Shown: in pieces, positions 15,240 to 28,560 of the stretch | Layout: every line of letters begins with the position of its first letter | Position numbering within the stretch: the stretch's first letter is position 1 | NCBI GenBank assembly: GCA_916613615.1 | Contig: OU744728.1 | Span: 33,185,950-33,249,949, forward strand | Reading direction: 5' to 3' | Origin: Steromphala cineraria | Lineage: Eukaryota > Mollusca > Gastropoda > Trochida > Trochidae | Length of the DNA stretch: 64,000 nucleotides | Translations under genes and position numbers: made by a program | The notes under the pieces: generated by a model | Told to the model about the DNA's origin: nothing | Databases searched by the model: none | The model's input: the letters and a program-made list of their open reading frames with translations, nothing else

Positions 15240-17190
15240 TAAGCTGTGACAGAAAACTGTATAAAGGTATAGATGTACGCTGTGACATAACACTGTATAA
15301 AGGTAAAGATGTAAGCTGTGACAGAAAACTGTATAAAGACACTGATGTAAGCTGTGACAGAAAACTGTACAAAGGTAAAGCTGTGAGCTGTGACAGAACA
15401 CTGTACAAAGGTAAAGATGTAAGCTGTGACAGAACACTGTATAAAGGTATAGATGTAAGCTGTGACAGAACACTGTATAAAGGTATAGATGTAAGCTGTG
15501 ACAGAAAACTGTATAAAGGTATAGATGTAAGCTGTGACAGAAAACTGTATAAAGGTATAGATGTAAGCTGTGACAGAAAACTGTATAAAGGTATAGATGT
15601 AAGCTGTGACGGAACACTGTATAAAGGTATAGATGTAAGCTGTGACAGAATACTGTATAAAGGTATAGATGTACGCTGTGACAGAACAATGTATAAAGGT
15701 ACAGATGTAAGGTGTGACAGAAGACTGTATAAAGGTACAGATGTACACTATGACAGAAGACTGCATAAAGGTATAGATGTAAGCTGTGACCGAACACTGT
15801 ATATGGATGTAAGCTGTGACAGAAAACTGTATAAAGGTATAGATGCAAGCTGTGACAGAAAACTGTATAAAGGTATAGATGTAAGCTGTGACAGAAAACT
15901 ATATAAAGGTATAGATGTAAGCTGTGACAGAAAACTGTATAAAGGTATAGATGTAAGCTGTGACAGAAAATTGTATAAAGGTATAGATGTACGCTGTGAC
16001 ATAACACTGTATAAAGGTACAGATGTAAGCTGTGACAGAAAACTGTATAAAGACACTGATGTAAGCTGTGACAGAAAACTGTACAAAGGTAAAGCTGTGA
16101 GCTGTGACAGAACACTGTACAAAGGTAAAGATGTAAGCTGTGACAGAACACTGTATAAAGCTATAGATGTAAGCTGTGACAGAACACTCTATAAAGGTAT
16201 AGATGTAAGCTGTGACAGAAAACTGTATAAAGGTATAGATGTACGCTGTGACATAACACTGTATAAAGGTAAAGATGTAAGCTGTGACAGAAAACTGTAT
16301 AAAGACACTGATGTAAGCTGTGACAGAAAACTGTACAAAGGTAAAGCTGTGAGCTGTGACAGAACACTGTACAAAGGTAAAGATGTAAGCTGTGACAGAA
16401 CACTGTATAAAGGTATAGATGTAAGCTGTGACAGAACACTGTATAAAGGTATAGATGTAAGCTGTGACAGAAAACTGTATAAAGGTATAGATGTAAGCTG
16501 TGACAGAAAACTGTATAAAGGTATAGATGTAAGCTGTGACAGAAAACTGTATAAAGGTATAGATGTAAGCTGTGACGGAACACTGTATAAAGGTATAGAT
16601 GTAAGCTGTGACAGAATACTGTATAAGGGTATAGATGTACGCTGTGACAGAACAATGTATAAAGGTACAGATGTAAGGTGTGACAGAAGACTGTATAAAG
16701 GTACAGATGTACACTATGACAGAAGACTGCATAAAGGTATAGATGTAAGCTGTGACCGAACACTGTATATGGATGTAAGCTGTGACAGAAAACTGTATAA
16801 AGGTATAGATGCAAGCTGTGACAGAAAACTGTATAAAGGTATAGATGTAAGCTGTGACAGAAAACTATATAAAGGTATAGATGTAAGCTGTGACAGAAAA
16901 CTGTATAAAGGTATAGATGTAAGCTGTGACAGAAAATTGTATAAAGGTATAGATGTACGCTGTGACATAACACTGTATAAAGGTACAGATGTAAGCTGTG
17001 ACAGAAAACTGTATAAAGACACTGATGTAAGCTGTGACAGAAAACTGTACAAAGGTAAAGCTGTGAGCTGTGACAGAACACTGTACAAAGGTAAAGATGT
17101 AAGCTGTGACAGAACACTGTATAAAGCTATAGATGTAAGCTGTGACAGAACACTCTATAAAGGTATAGATGTAAGCTGTGACAGAAAACT
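15240..17190. repeat. Higher-order tandem duplication, period 966 bp
   Basis: The block at about 15240-16205 recurs at 16206-17190 with offset 966. For instance the ACGCTGTGACATAACAC unit that follows 15241 recurs after 16207. I noticed only scattered differences, such as TATAAAGG against TATAAGGG near 15659/16625, so this looks like one of the youngest events in the array. The same set of variant units also occurs around 12850-13440 (offset 2895), and neighbouring units are shared between 14619 and 17155 (offset 2536). The 12.5-18.2 kb stretch is thus a mosaic of overlapping duplications. Confidence 0.85.
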
Positions 17191-20100
17191 GTATAATGGT
17201 ATAGATGTAAGCTGTGACAGAAAACTGTATAAAGGTATAGATGTAAGCTGTGACAGAAAACTGTATAAAGGTATAGATGTACGCAGTGACAGAAAACTGT
17301 ATAAAGTATAGATGTAAGCTGTGACAGAACACTGTACAAAGGTATAGATGTAAGCTGTGACAGAAAACTGTATAAAGGTATAGATGTAAGCTGTGACAGA
17401 AAACTGTATAAAGGTATAGATGTACGCAGTGACAGAAAACTGTATAAAGTATAGATGTACGCTGTGACAGAACACTGTACAAAGGTATAGATGTAAGCTG
17501 TGACAGAAAACTGTATAAAGGTATAGATGTTAGCTGTGACGGAACACTGTATAAAGGTATAGATGTAAGCTGTGACAGAAAACTGTATAAAGGTATAGAT
17601 GTTAGCTGTGACGGAACACTGTATAAAGGTATAGATGTAAGCTGTGACAGAAGACTGCATAAAGGTATAGATGTAAGCTGTGACAGAAAACTGTATATAG
17701 ATGTAAGCTGTGACAGTAAACTGTATAAAGGTATAGATGCAAGCTGTGACAGAAAACTGTATAAAGGTATAGGTGTAAGCTGTGACAGAAAACTGTATAA
17801 AGGTATAGATGTACGCTGTGACATAACACTGTATAAAGGTAAAGATGTAAGCTGTGACAGAAAACTGTATAAAGACACTGATGTAAGCTGTGACAGAAAA
17901 CTGTACAAAGGTAAAGCTGTGAGCTGTGACAGAACACTGTACAAAGGTAAAGATGTAAGCTGTGACAGAACACTGTATAAAGGTATAGATGTAAGCTGTG
18001 ACAGAACACTGTATAAAGGTATAGATGTAAGCTGTGACCGAAAACTGTATAAAGGTATAGATGTAAGCTGTGACAGAAAACTGTATAAAGGTATAGATGT
18101 AAGCTGTGACAGAAAACTGTATAAAGGTATAGATGTACGCAGTGACAGAAAACTGTATAAAGTATAGATTTAAGCTGTGACAGAACACTGTACAAAGGTA
18201 AAGATGTAAGATGTGACAGAAGACTGTATAAAGGTATAGATGTAAGCTGTGACAGAACACTGTATAAAGGTATAGATGTAAGCTGTGACAGAAAACTGTA
18301 TAAAGGTATAGATGTAAGCTGTGACGGAACACTGTATAAAGGTATAGATGTAAGCTGTGACAGAATACTGTATAAGGGTATAGATGTACGCTGTGACAGA
18401 ACAATGTATAAAGGTACAGATGTAAGGTGTGACAGAAGACTGTATAAAGGTACAGATGTACACTATGACAGAAGACTGCATAAAGGTATAGATGTAAGCT
18501 GTGACAGAACACTGTATATGGATGTAAGCTGTGACAGAAAACTGTATAAAGGTATAGATGCAAGCTGTGACAGAAAACTGTATAAAGGTATAGATGTAAG
18601 CTGTGACAGAAAATTGTATAAAGATTTAGATGTAAGCTAAGACAGAACACTGTATAAAGGTATAGATGTAAGCTATGACAGAAGACTGTATAAAGGTACA
18701 GATGTAAGCTGTCACAGAACACTGTATAAAGACACCGATGTTCGCTATGACAGAAGACTGCATAAAGGTAAAGATGTAAGCTGTGACAGAACATTGTATA
18801 AAGATACTAATGTAAGCTCTGACAGAAGACTGTATAAAGGTACAGATGTAAGCTGTGACAGAACACTATATAAATATACTGATGTAAGCTGTGACAGAAG
18901 ACTGTATAAAGGTATAGATGTAAGCTGTGACAGAAAACTGTATAAAGGTATAGATGTAAGCTGTGACAGAAGACTGTATAAAGGTATAGATGTAAGCTGT
19001 GACAGAAAACTGTCTAATCGTATAGATGTAAGCTGTGACAGAAAACTGTATAAAGGTATAGATGTAAGCTGTGACAGAAAATTGTATAAAGGTATAGATG
19101 AAAGCTATGACACAACACTGTATAAAGGTATAGATGTAAGCTATGACAGAAGACTGTATAAAGGTACAGATGTAAGCTGTCACAGAATACTGTATAAAGA
19201 CACCGATGTACGCTATGACAGAAGACTGCATAAAGGTACAGATGTAAGCTGTGAAAGTAAACCGTATAAAGCTACTCATCTAAGCTGTGACAGAACACTG
19301 TATAAAGGTACTCATGTAAGCTGTGACAGAAGACTGTATAAAGTACAGATTTAAGCTGTGCCAGACGACTGTATAAAGGTTCTCATGTAAGCTGTGACAG
19401 AAAACTGTATAAAGGTATAGATGTAAGCTGTGACAGAAAACTGTATAAAGGTATAGATGTAAGCTGTGACAGAAAACTGTATAAAGACACTGATGTAAGC
19501 TATGACAGAATACTGTATAAGGGTATAGATGTAAGCTGTGACAGAACACTGTATAAAGGTATAGATGTACGCAGTTACAGAGAACTGTATAAAGGTATAG
19601 ATGTAAGCTGTGACAGAACACTGTATAAAGGTATAGATGTAAGCTGTGACAGAAAACTATATAAAGGTATAGATGTAAGCTGTGACAGAAAACTGTATAA
19701 AGGTATAGATGTAAACTGTGACAGAAAACTGTATAAAGGTATAGATGTACGCTGTTACAGAACACTGTATAAAGGAACAGATGTAAGCTGTGACAGAAAA
19801 TTTTATAAAGACACTGATGTAAGCTGTGACAGAAAACTGTACAAAGGTGAAGTTGTGAGCTGTGACAGAACACTGTACAAAGGTAAAGATGTAACCTGTG
19901 ACAGAACACTGTATAAAGGTATAGATGTAAGCTATGACAGAACACTGTATAAAGGTATAGATGTAAGCTGTGACAGAAAACTGTATAAAGGTATAGATGT
20001 AAGCTGTGACAGAAAACTGTATAAAGGTATAGATGTAAGCTGTGACAGAAAACTGTATAAAGGTAAAGATGTACGCTGTGACAGAAAACTGTATAACGTA

Positions 20101-23100
20101 TAGATTTAAGCTGTGGCAGAACACTGTACAAAGGTATAGATGTAAGATGTGACAGAACACTGTATAAAGGTATAGATGTAAGCTGTGACAGAACACTGTA
20201 TAAAGGTATAGATGTAAGCTGTGACAGAAAACTGTATAAAGGTATAGATGTAAGCTGTGACGGAACACTGTATAAAGGTATAGATGTAAGCTATGACAGA
20301 AGACTGTATAAAGGTACAGATGTAAGCTGTCACAGAATACTGTATAAAGACACCGATGTACGCTATGACAGAAGACTGCATAAAGGTACAGATGTAAGCT
20401 GTGACAGAAAACTGTATAAAGGTACTGATGTAAGCTGTGACAGAACACTGTATAAAGGTACTCATGTAAGCTGTGACAGGAGACTGTATAAAGTACAGAT
20501 TTAAGCTGTGCCAGACGACTGTATAAAGGTTCTCATGTAAGCTGTGACAGACAACTGTATAAAGGTATAGATGTAAGCTGTGACAGAAAACTGTATAAAG
20601 GTATAGATGTAAGCTGTGACAGAAAACTGTATAAAGGTATAGATGTAAGCTGTGACAGAAAACTGTATAACGGTATAGATGTAAGCTGTGACAGAACACT
20701 GTATAAAGACACTGATGTAAGCTATGACAGAATACTGTATAAGGGTATAGATGTAAGCTGTGACAGAAAACTGTATAATGGTATAGATGTAAGCTGTGAC
20801 TGAACACTGTAAAAAGGTATAGATGTAAGCTGTGACAGAAAACTATATAAAGGTATAGATGTAAGCTGTGACAGAAAACTGTATAACGGTATAGATGTAA
20901 GCTGTGACAGAAAACTGTATAAAGGTATAGATGTACGCTGTGACATAACACTGTATAAAGGTACAGATGTAAGCTGTGACAGAAAACTGTATTAAGACAC
21001 TGATGTAAGCTGTGACAGAAAACTGTACAAAGGTAAAGCTGTGAGATGTGACAGAACACTGTACAAAGGTAAAGATGTAAGCTGTGACAGAACACTGTAT
21101 AAAGGTATAGATGTAAGTTGTGACAGAACACTGTATAAAGGTATAGATGTAAGCTGTGACAGAAAACTGTATAAAGGTATAGATGTAAGCTGTGACAGAA
21201 AACTGTATAAAGATATAGATGTAAGCTGCGATAGAAAACTGTATAAAGGTGTAGATGTACGCAGTGACAGAAAAATGTATAAAGTAAAGATTTAAGCTGT
21301 GACAGAACACTGTACAAAGGTAAAGATGTAAGATGTGACAGAAGACTGTATAAAGATATAGATGTAAGCAGTGACAGAACACTGTATAAAGGTATAGATG
21401 TAAGCTGTGACAGAAAACTGTATAAAGGTATAGATGTAAGCTGTGACGGAACACTGTATAAAGGTAAAGATGTAAGCTGTGACAGAATACTGTATAAGGG
21501 TATAGATGTACGCTGTGACAGAACAATGTATAAAGGTACAGATGTAAGGTGTGACAGAAGACTGTATAAAGGTACAGATGTACGCTATGACAGAAGACTG
21601 CATAAAGGTATAGATGTAAGCTGTGACAGAACACTGTATATAGATGTAAGCTGTGACAGAAAACTGTATAAAGGTATAGATGCAAGCTGTGACAGAACAC
21701 TGTATATAGATGTAAGCTGTGACAGAAAACTGTATAAAGACACCGATGTGACAGAACACTGTATAAAGGTATAGATGTAAGCTGTGACAGAAAACTGTAT
21801 AAAGGTATAGATGTAAGCTGTGACAGAAAACTGTATAAAAATATAGATGTAAGCTGTGACAGAAAACTGTATAAAGGGATAGATGTACGCAGTGACAGAA
21901 AACTGTATAAAGTATAGATTTAAGCTGTGACAGAATACTGTATAAGGGTATAGATGTAAGCAGTGACAGAACACTGTATAAAGGTATAGATGTAAGCTGT
22001 GACAGAAAACTGTATAAAGGTATAGATGTAAGCTGTGACGGAACACTGTATAAAGGTATAGATGTAAGCTGTGACAGAATACTGTATAAGGGTATAGATG
22101 TACGCTGTGACAGAACAATGTATAAAGGTACAGATGTAAGGTGTGACAGAAGACTGTATAAAGGTACAGATGTACGCTATGACAGAAGACTGCATAAAGG
22201 TATAGATGTAAGCTGTGACAGAAGACTGTATATAGATGTAAGCTGTGACAGAAAACTGTATAAAGGTATAGATGCAAGCTGTGACAGAAAACTGTATAAA
22301 GGTATAGATGTAAGCTGTGACAGAAAATTGTATTAAGGTATAGATGTAAGCTAAGACAGAACACTTTATAAAGGTATAGATGTAAGCTATGACAGAAGAC
22401 TGTATAAAGGTACAGATGTAAGCTGTCACAGAATACTGTATAAAGACACCGATGTACGCTATGACAGAAGACTGCATAAAGGTACAGATGTAAGCTGTGA
22501 CAGAACATTGTATAAAGATACTAATGTAAGCTCTGACAGAAGACTGTACAAAGGTATAGATGTAAGCTGTGACAGAAAACTGTATAAAGGTATAGATGTA
22601 AGCTGTGACGGAACACTGTATAAAGGTATAGATGTAAGCTGTGACAGAATACTGTATAAGGGTATAGATGTACGCTGTGACAGAACAATGTATAAAGGTA
22701 CAGATGTAAGGTGTGACAGAAGACTGTATAAAGGTACAGATGTACGCTATGACAGAAGACTGCATAAAGGTATAGATGTAAGCTGTGACAGAACACTGTA
22801 TATAGATGTAAGCTGTGACAGAAAACTGTATAAAGACACCGATGTGACAGAACACTGTATAAAGGTATAGATGTAAGCTGTGACAGAAAACTGTATAAAG
22901 GTATAGATGTAAGCTGTGACAGAAAACTGTATAAAAATATAGATGTAAGCTGTGACAGAAAACTGTATAAAGGTATAGATGTACGCAGTGACAGAAAACT
23001 GTATAAAGTATAGATTTAAGCTGTGACAGAACACTGTACAAAGGTAAAGATGTAAGATGTGACAGAAGACTGTATAAAGGTATAGATGTAAGCTAAGACA

Positions 23101-26100
23101 GAACACTTTGTAAAGGTATAGATGTAAGCTATGACAGAAAACTGTATAAAGGTATAGATGTAAGCAGTGACAGAACACTGTATAAAGGTATAGATGTAAG
23201 CTGTGACAGAAAACTGTATAAAGGTATAGATGTAAGCTGTGACGGAACACTGTATAAAGGTATAGATGTAAGCTGTGACAGAATACTGTATAAGGGTATA
23301 GATGTACGCTGTGACAGAACAATGTATAAAGGTACAGATGTAAGGTGTGACAGAAGACTGTATAAAGGTACAGATGTACGCTATGACAGAAGACTGCATA
23401 AAGGTATAGATGTAAGCTGTGACAGAAGACTGTATATAGATGTAAGCTGTGACAGAAAACTGTATAAAGGTATAGACGAAGCTGTGACAGAAAACTGTAT
23501 AAAGGTATAGATGTAAGCTGTGACAGAAAATTGTATTAAGGTATAGATGTAAGCTAAGACAGAACACTGTATAAAGGTATAGATGTAAGCTATGACAGAA
23601 GACTGTATAAAGGTACAGATGTAAGCTGTCACAGAATACTGTATAAAGACACCGATGAACGCTATGACAGAAGACTGCATAAAGGTACAGATGTAAGCTG
23701 TGACAGAACATTGTATAAAGATACTAATGTAAGCTCGGACAGAAGACTGTATAAAGGTACAGATGTAAGCTGTGACAGAACACTATATAAATATACTGAT
23801 GTAAGCTGTGACAGAAGACTGTATAAAGGTATAGATTTTAGCTGTGACAGAAAACTGTATAAAGGTATAGATGTAAGCTGTGACGGAACACTGTATAAAG
23901 GTATAGATGTAAGCTGTGACAGAATACTGTATAAGGGTATAGATGTACGCTGTGACAGAACAATGTATAAAGGTACAGATGTAAGGTGTGACAGAAGACT
24001 GTATAAAGGTACAGATGTACGCTATGACAGAAGACTGCATAAAGGTATAGATGTAAGCTGTGACAAAACAGTGTATATAGATGTAAGCTGTGACAGAAAA
24101 CTGTATAAAGGTATAGATGCAAGCTGTGACAGAAAACTGTATAAAGGTATAGATGTAAGCTGTGACAGAAAATTGTATAAAGGTATAGATGTAAGCTAAG
24201 ACAGAACACTGTATAAAGGTATAGATGTAAGCTATTACAGAAGACTGTATAAAGGTACAGATGTAAGCTGTCACAGAATACTTTTTAAAGACACTGATGT
24301 ACGCTATGGCAGAAGACTGCATAAAGGTACAGATGTAAGCTGTGACAGAACATTGTATAAAGATACTAATGTAAGCTCTGACAGAAGACTGTATAAAGGT
24401 ACAGATGTAAGCTGTGACAGAACACTATATAAATATACTGATGTAAGCTGTGACAGAAGACTGTATAAAGGTAAAGATGTAAACTGTGACAGAAAACTGT
24501 ATAAAGGTATAGATGTAAGCTGTGACAGAAGACTGTATAAAGGTATAGATGTAAGCTGTGACAGAAAACTGTCTAAAGGTATAGATGTAAGCTGTGACAG
24601 AAAACTGTATAAAGGTATAGATGTAAGCTGTGACAGAAAATTGTATAAAGGTATAGATGAAAGCTATGACAGAACACTGTATAAAGGTATAGATGTAAGC
24701 TATGACAGAAGACTGATAAAGGTACAGATGTAAGCTGTCACAGAATACTGTATAAAGACACCGATATACGCTATGACAGAAGACTGCATAAAGGTACAGA
24801 TGTAAGCTGTGAAAGAAAACTGTATAAAGGTACTGATGTAAGCTGTGACAGAACACTGTATAAAGGTACTCATGTAAGCTGTGACAGAACACTGTATAAA
24901 GTGCAGATTTAAGCTGTGCCAGACGACTGTATAAAGGTTCTCATGTAAGCTGTGACAGAAAACTGTATAAAGGTATAGATGTAAGCTGTGACAGAAAAAT
25001 GTATAAAGGTATAAATGTAAGCTGTGACAGAAAACTGTATAAAGGTATAGATGTAAGCTGTGACAGAAAACTGTATAAAAGTATAGATGTTAGCTGTGAC
25101 AGAACACTGTATAAAGGTATAGATGAAAGCTATGACAGAAAACTGTACAAAGGTACAGATGTAAGCTGTGACAGAACACTGCATAAAGGTACAGATGTAA
25201 GCTGTGACAGAAGACTGTATAAAGGTACAGATGTAAGCTGTGACAGAAGACTGCATAAAGGTACAGATGTAAGCTGTCACAGAATACTGTATAAAGGTAC
25301 AGATGTAAGCTATGACAGAAGACTGCATAAAGGTAAAGATGTAAGCTGTGACAGAACACTGTATATAGATGTAAGCTGTGACAGAAAACTGTATAAAGGT
25401 ATAGATGTAAGCTGTGACAGAAAACTGTATAAAGGTATAGATGTAAGCTGTGACAGAAAACTGTGTAAAGGTATAGATGTAAGCTGTGACAGAAAACTGT
25501 ATAAAGGTATAGATGTAAGCTGTGACAGAAAACTGTATAAAGGTATAGATGTAAGCTGTGACAGAAAACTGTATAAAGGTATAGATGTAAGCTGTGACAG
25601 AACACTGTATAAAGACACTGATGTAAGCTGTGACAGAATACTGTATAAGGGTATAGATGTAAGCTGTGACAGAACACTGTATAAAGATACTGATGTAAGC
25701 TGTGACAGAAAACTGTATAAAGGTATAGATGTAAGCTGTGACAGAAAACTGTATAAAGGTATAGATGTAAGCTGTGACAGAAAACTGTATAAAGGTATAG
25801 ATGTAAGCTGTGACAGAAAACTGTATAAAGGTATAGATGTACGCTGTGACAGAACACTGTATAAAGGTACAGATGTAAGCTGTGACAGAAAACTGTATAA
25901 AGACACTGATGTAAGCTGTGACAGAAAACTGTACAAAGGTAAAGATGTAAGCTGTGACAGAACACTGTACAAAGGTAAAGATGTAAGCTGTGACAGAAAA
26001 CTGTATAAAGGTATAGATGTAAGCTGTGACAGAAAATTGTATAAAGGTATAGATGTAAGCTGTGACAGAAAACTGTATGAAGGTATAGATGTACGCAGTG

Positions 26101-28260
26101 ACAGAAAACTGTATAAAGGTATAGATGTAAGCTGTGACAGAACACTCTACAAAGGTAAAGATGTAAGATGTGACAGAACACTGTATAAAGGTATAGATGT
26201 AAGCTGTGACAGAACACTGTATAAAGGTATAGATGTAAGCTGTGACAGAACACTGTATAAAGGTATAGATGTAAGCTGTGACAGAATACTGTATAAGGGT
26301 ATAGATGTACGCTGTGACAGAACAATGTATAAAGGTACAGATGTAAGGTGTGACAGAACACTGTATAAAGGTACAGATGTAAGCTATGACAGAAGACTGC
26401 ATAAAGGTATAGATGTAATCTGTGAAAAAACACTGTATATAGATGTAAGCTGTACAGAAAACTGTATAAAGGTATAGATGTAAGCTGTGACAGAAAACTG
26501 TATAAAGCTATAGATGCAAGCTGTGACAGAACACTGTATAAAGGTATAGATGTAAGCTATGACAGAAAACTGTACAAAGGTATAGATGTTTGCTGTGACA
26601 GAACACTGTTTAAAGGTACAGATGTAAGCTGTGGCAGAATACTGTATAAGGGTAAAGATGTACGCTGTGACAGAACACTGTATAAAGGTATAGATGTAAG
26701 CTGTGACAGAAAACTGTATAAAGGTATAGATGTAAGCTGTGACAGAAAACTATATAAAGGTACAGATGTAAGCTGTCACAGAATACTGTATAAAGGTACA
26801 GATGTAAGCTATGACAGAAGACTGCATGAAGGTATAGATTTAAGCTGTGACAGAACACTGTATATAGAAGCAAGCTGTGACAGAAAACTTTATAAAGGTA
26901 CAGATTTAAGCTGTGACAGAAGACTGTATAAAGGTATAGATGTAAGCTGTGACAGAAAACTGTATAAATGTATAGATGTAAGCTGTGACAGAAAACTGTA
27001 TAAGGACACTGATGTAAGCTGTGACAGAACACTGTATAAAGGTACAGATGTAAGCTGTGACAGAACACTGTATAAAGGTATAGATGTAAGCTGTGACAGA
27101 AAACTGTATAAAGATACTGATGTAAACTGTGACAGAACACTGTATAAAGATACTGATGTACGCTGTGACAGAACACTGTATAAAGGTATAGATGTAAGCT
27201 GTGACAGGAGACTGTATAAAGGTATAGATGTAAGCTGTGACAGAACACTGTATAAAGGTACAGATGTTAGCTGTGACAGAACACTGTATAAAGGTATAGA
27301 TGTAAGCTGTGACAGAAAACTGTATAAAGATACTGATGTAAACTGTGACAGAACACTGTATAAAGATACTGATGTAAACTGTGACAGAACACTGTATAAA
27401 GATACTGATGTACGCTGTGACAGAACACTGTATAAAGGTATAGATGTAAGCTGTGACAGGAGACTGTATAAAGGTATAGATGTAAGCTGTGACAGAACAC
27501 TGTATAAAGATACTGATGTAAGCTGTGACAGAAACTGTATAAAGACACTCATGTAGGCTGTGACAGAAGACTGTATAAAGACACTGATGTAAACTGTGAC
27601 AGAAGACTGTATAAAGACACTGATGTAAGCTGTGATAGAACACTGTATAAAGACACCGATGTAAGCTGTGACAGAACACTGTATAAAGGTACAGATGTAA
27701 GCTGTGACAGAACACTGTATAGAGGTATAGATGTAAGCTGTGACAGAAAACTGTATAAAGGTATAGATGCAAGCTGTGATAGAAAACTGTATAAAGGTAC
27801 AGATGTAAGCTGTGTAGGAAAACTGTTTAAAGGTATAGATGTAAGCTGTGATAGAAGACTGCATAAAGGTACAGATGTAAGCTGTGACAGAAAAATGTAT
27901 AAAGATACTGATGTAAACTGTGACAGAACACTGTATAAATATACTGATGTAAGCTGTGACAGAGAACTGTATAAAGGTATAGATGTAAGCTGTGACAGAA
28001 AATTGTATAAAGGTATAGATGTAAGCTATGACAGAACACTGTATAAAGGTATAGATGTAAGCTATGACAGAAGACTGTATAAAGGTACAGATGTAAGCTG
28101 TCACAGAATACTGCATAAAGACACCGATGTACGCTATGACAGAAGACTGCATAAAGGTACAGATGTAAGCTGTGACAGAACACTGTATAAAGATACTAAT
28201 GTAAGCTCTGACAGAAGACTGTATAAAGGTACAGATGTAAGATGTGACAGAATACTATAT

Positions 28261-28560
28261 AAATATACTGATGTAAGCTGTGACAGAAAACTGTATAAAG
28301 GTATAGATGTAAGCTGTAACAGAAAACTGTATAAGGGTATAGATGTAAGCTGTGACAGAAAATTGTATAAATATACAGATGTAAGCTGTGACAGAAAATT
28401 GTATAAATATACTGATGTAAGCTGTGACAGAAAACTGTATAAAGGTATAGATGTAAGCTGTAACAGAAAACTGTATAAGGGTATAGATGTAAGCTGTGAC
28501 AGAAAATTGTATAAATATACAGATGTAAGCTGTGACAGACAATTGTATAAATATACTGAT
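28261..28560. repeat. Four-unit (144-bp) higher-order repeat, two copies
   Basis: A block of four 36-bp units, marked by AAATATACTGATG, TGTAACAGAAAAC and TTGTATAAATATACAG, starts at 28261 and again at 28405, an offset of 144 bp. It is the smallest clean higher-order repeat I saw in the array. Confidence 0.85.

Noticed and set aside
15383..17311. 642-codon plus-strand frame of LYKGIDVSCDRK-type repeats as a Cys-rich protein
   Set aside because: It is the same artefact of the 36-bp period. Boundaries coincide with 35-bp units, no signal peptide or non-repeat domain is attached, and the most frequent variants (GID/GTD/GKD/DTD) are non-synonymous.
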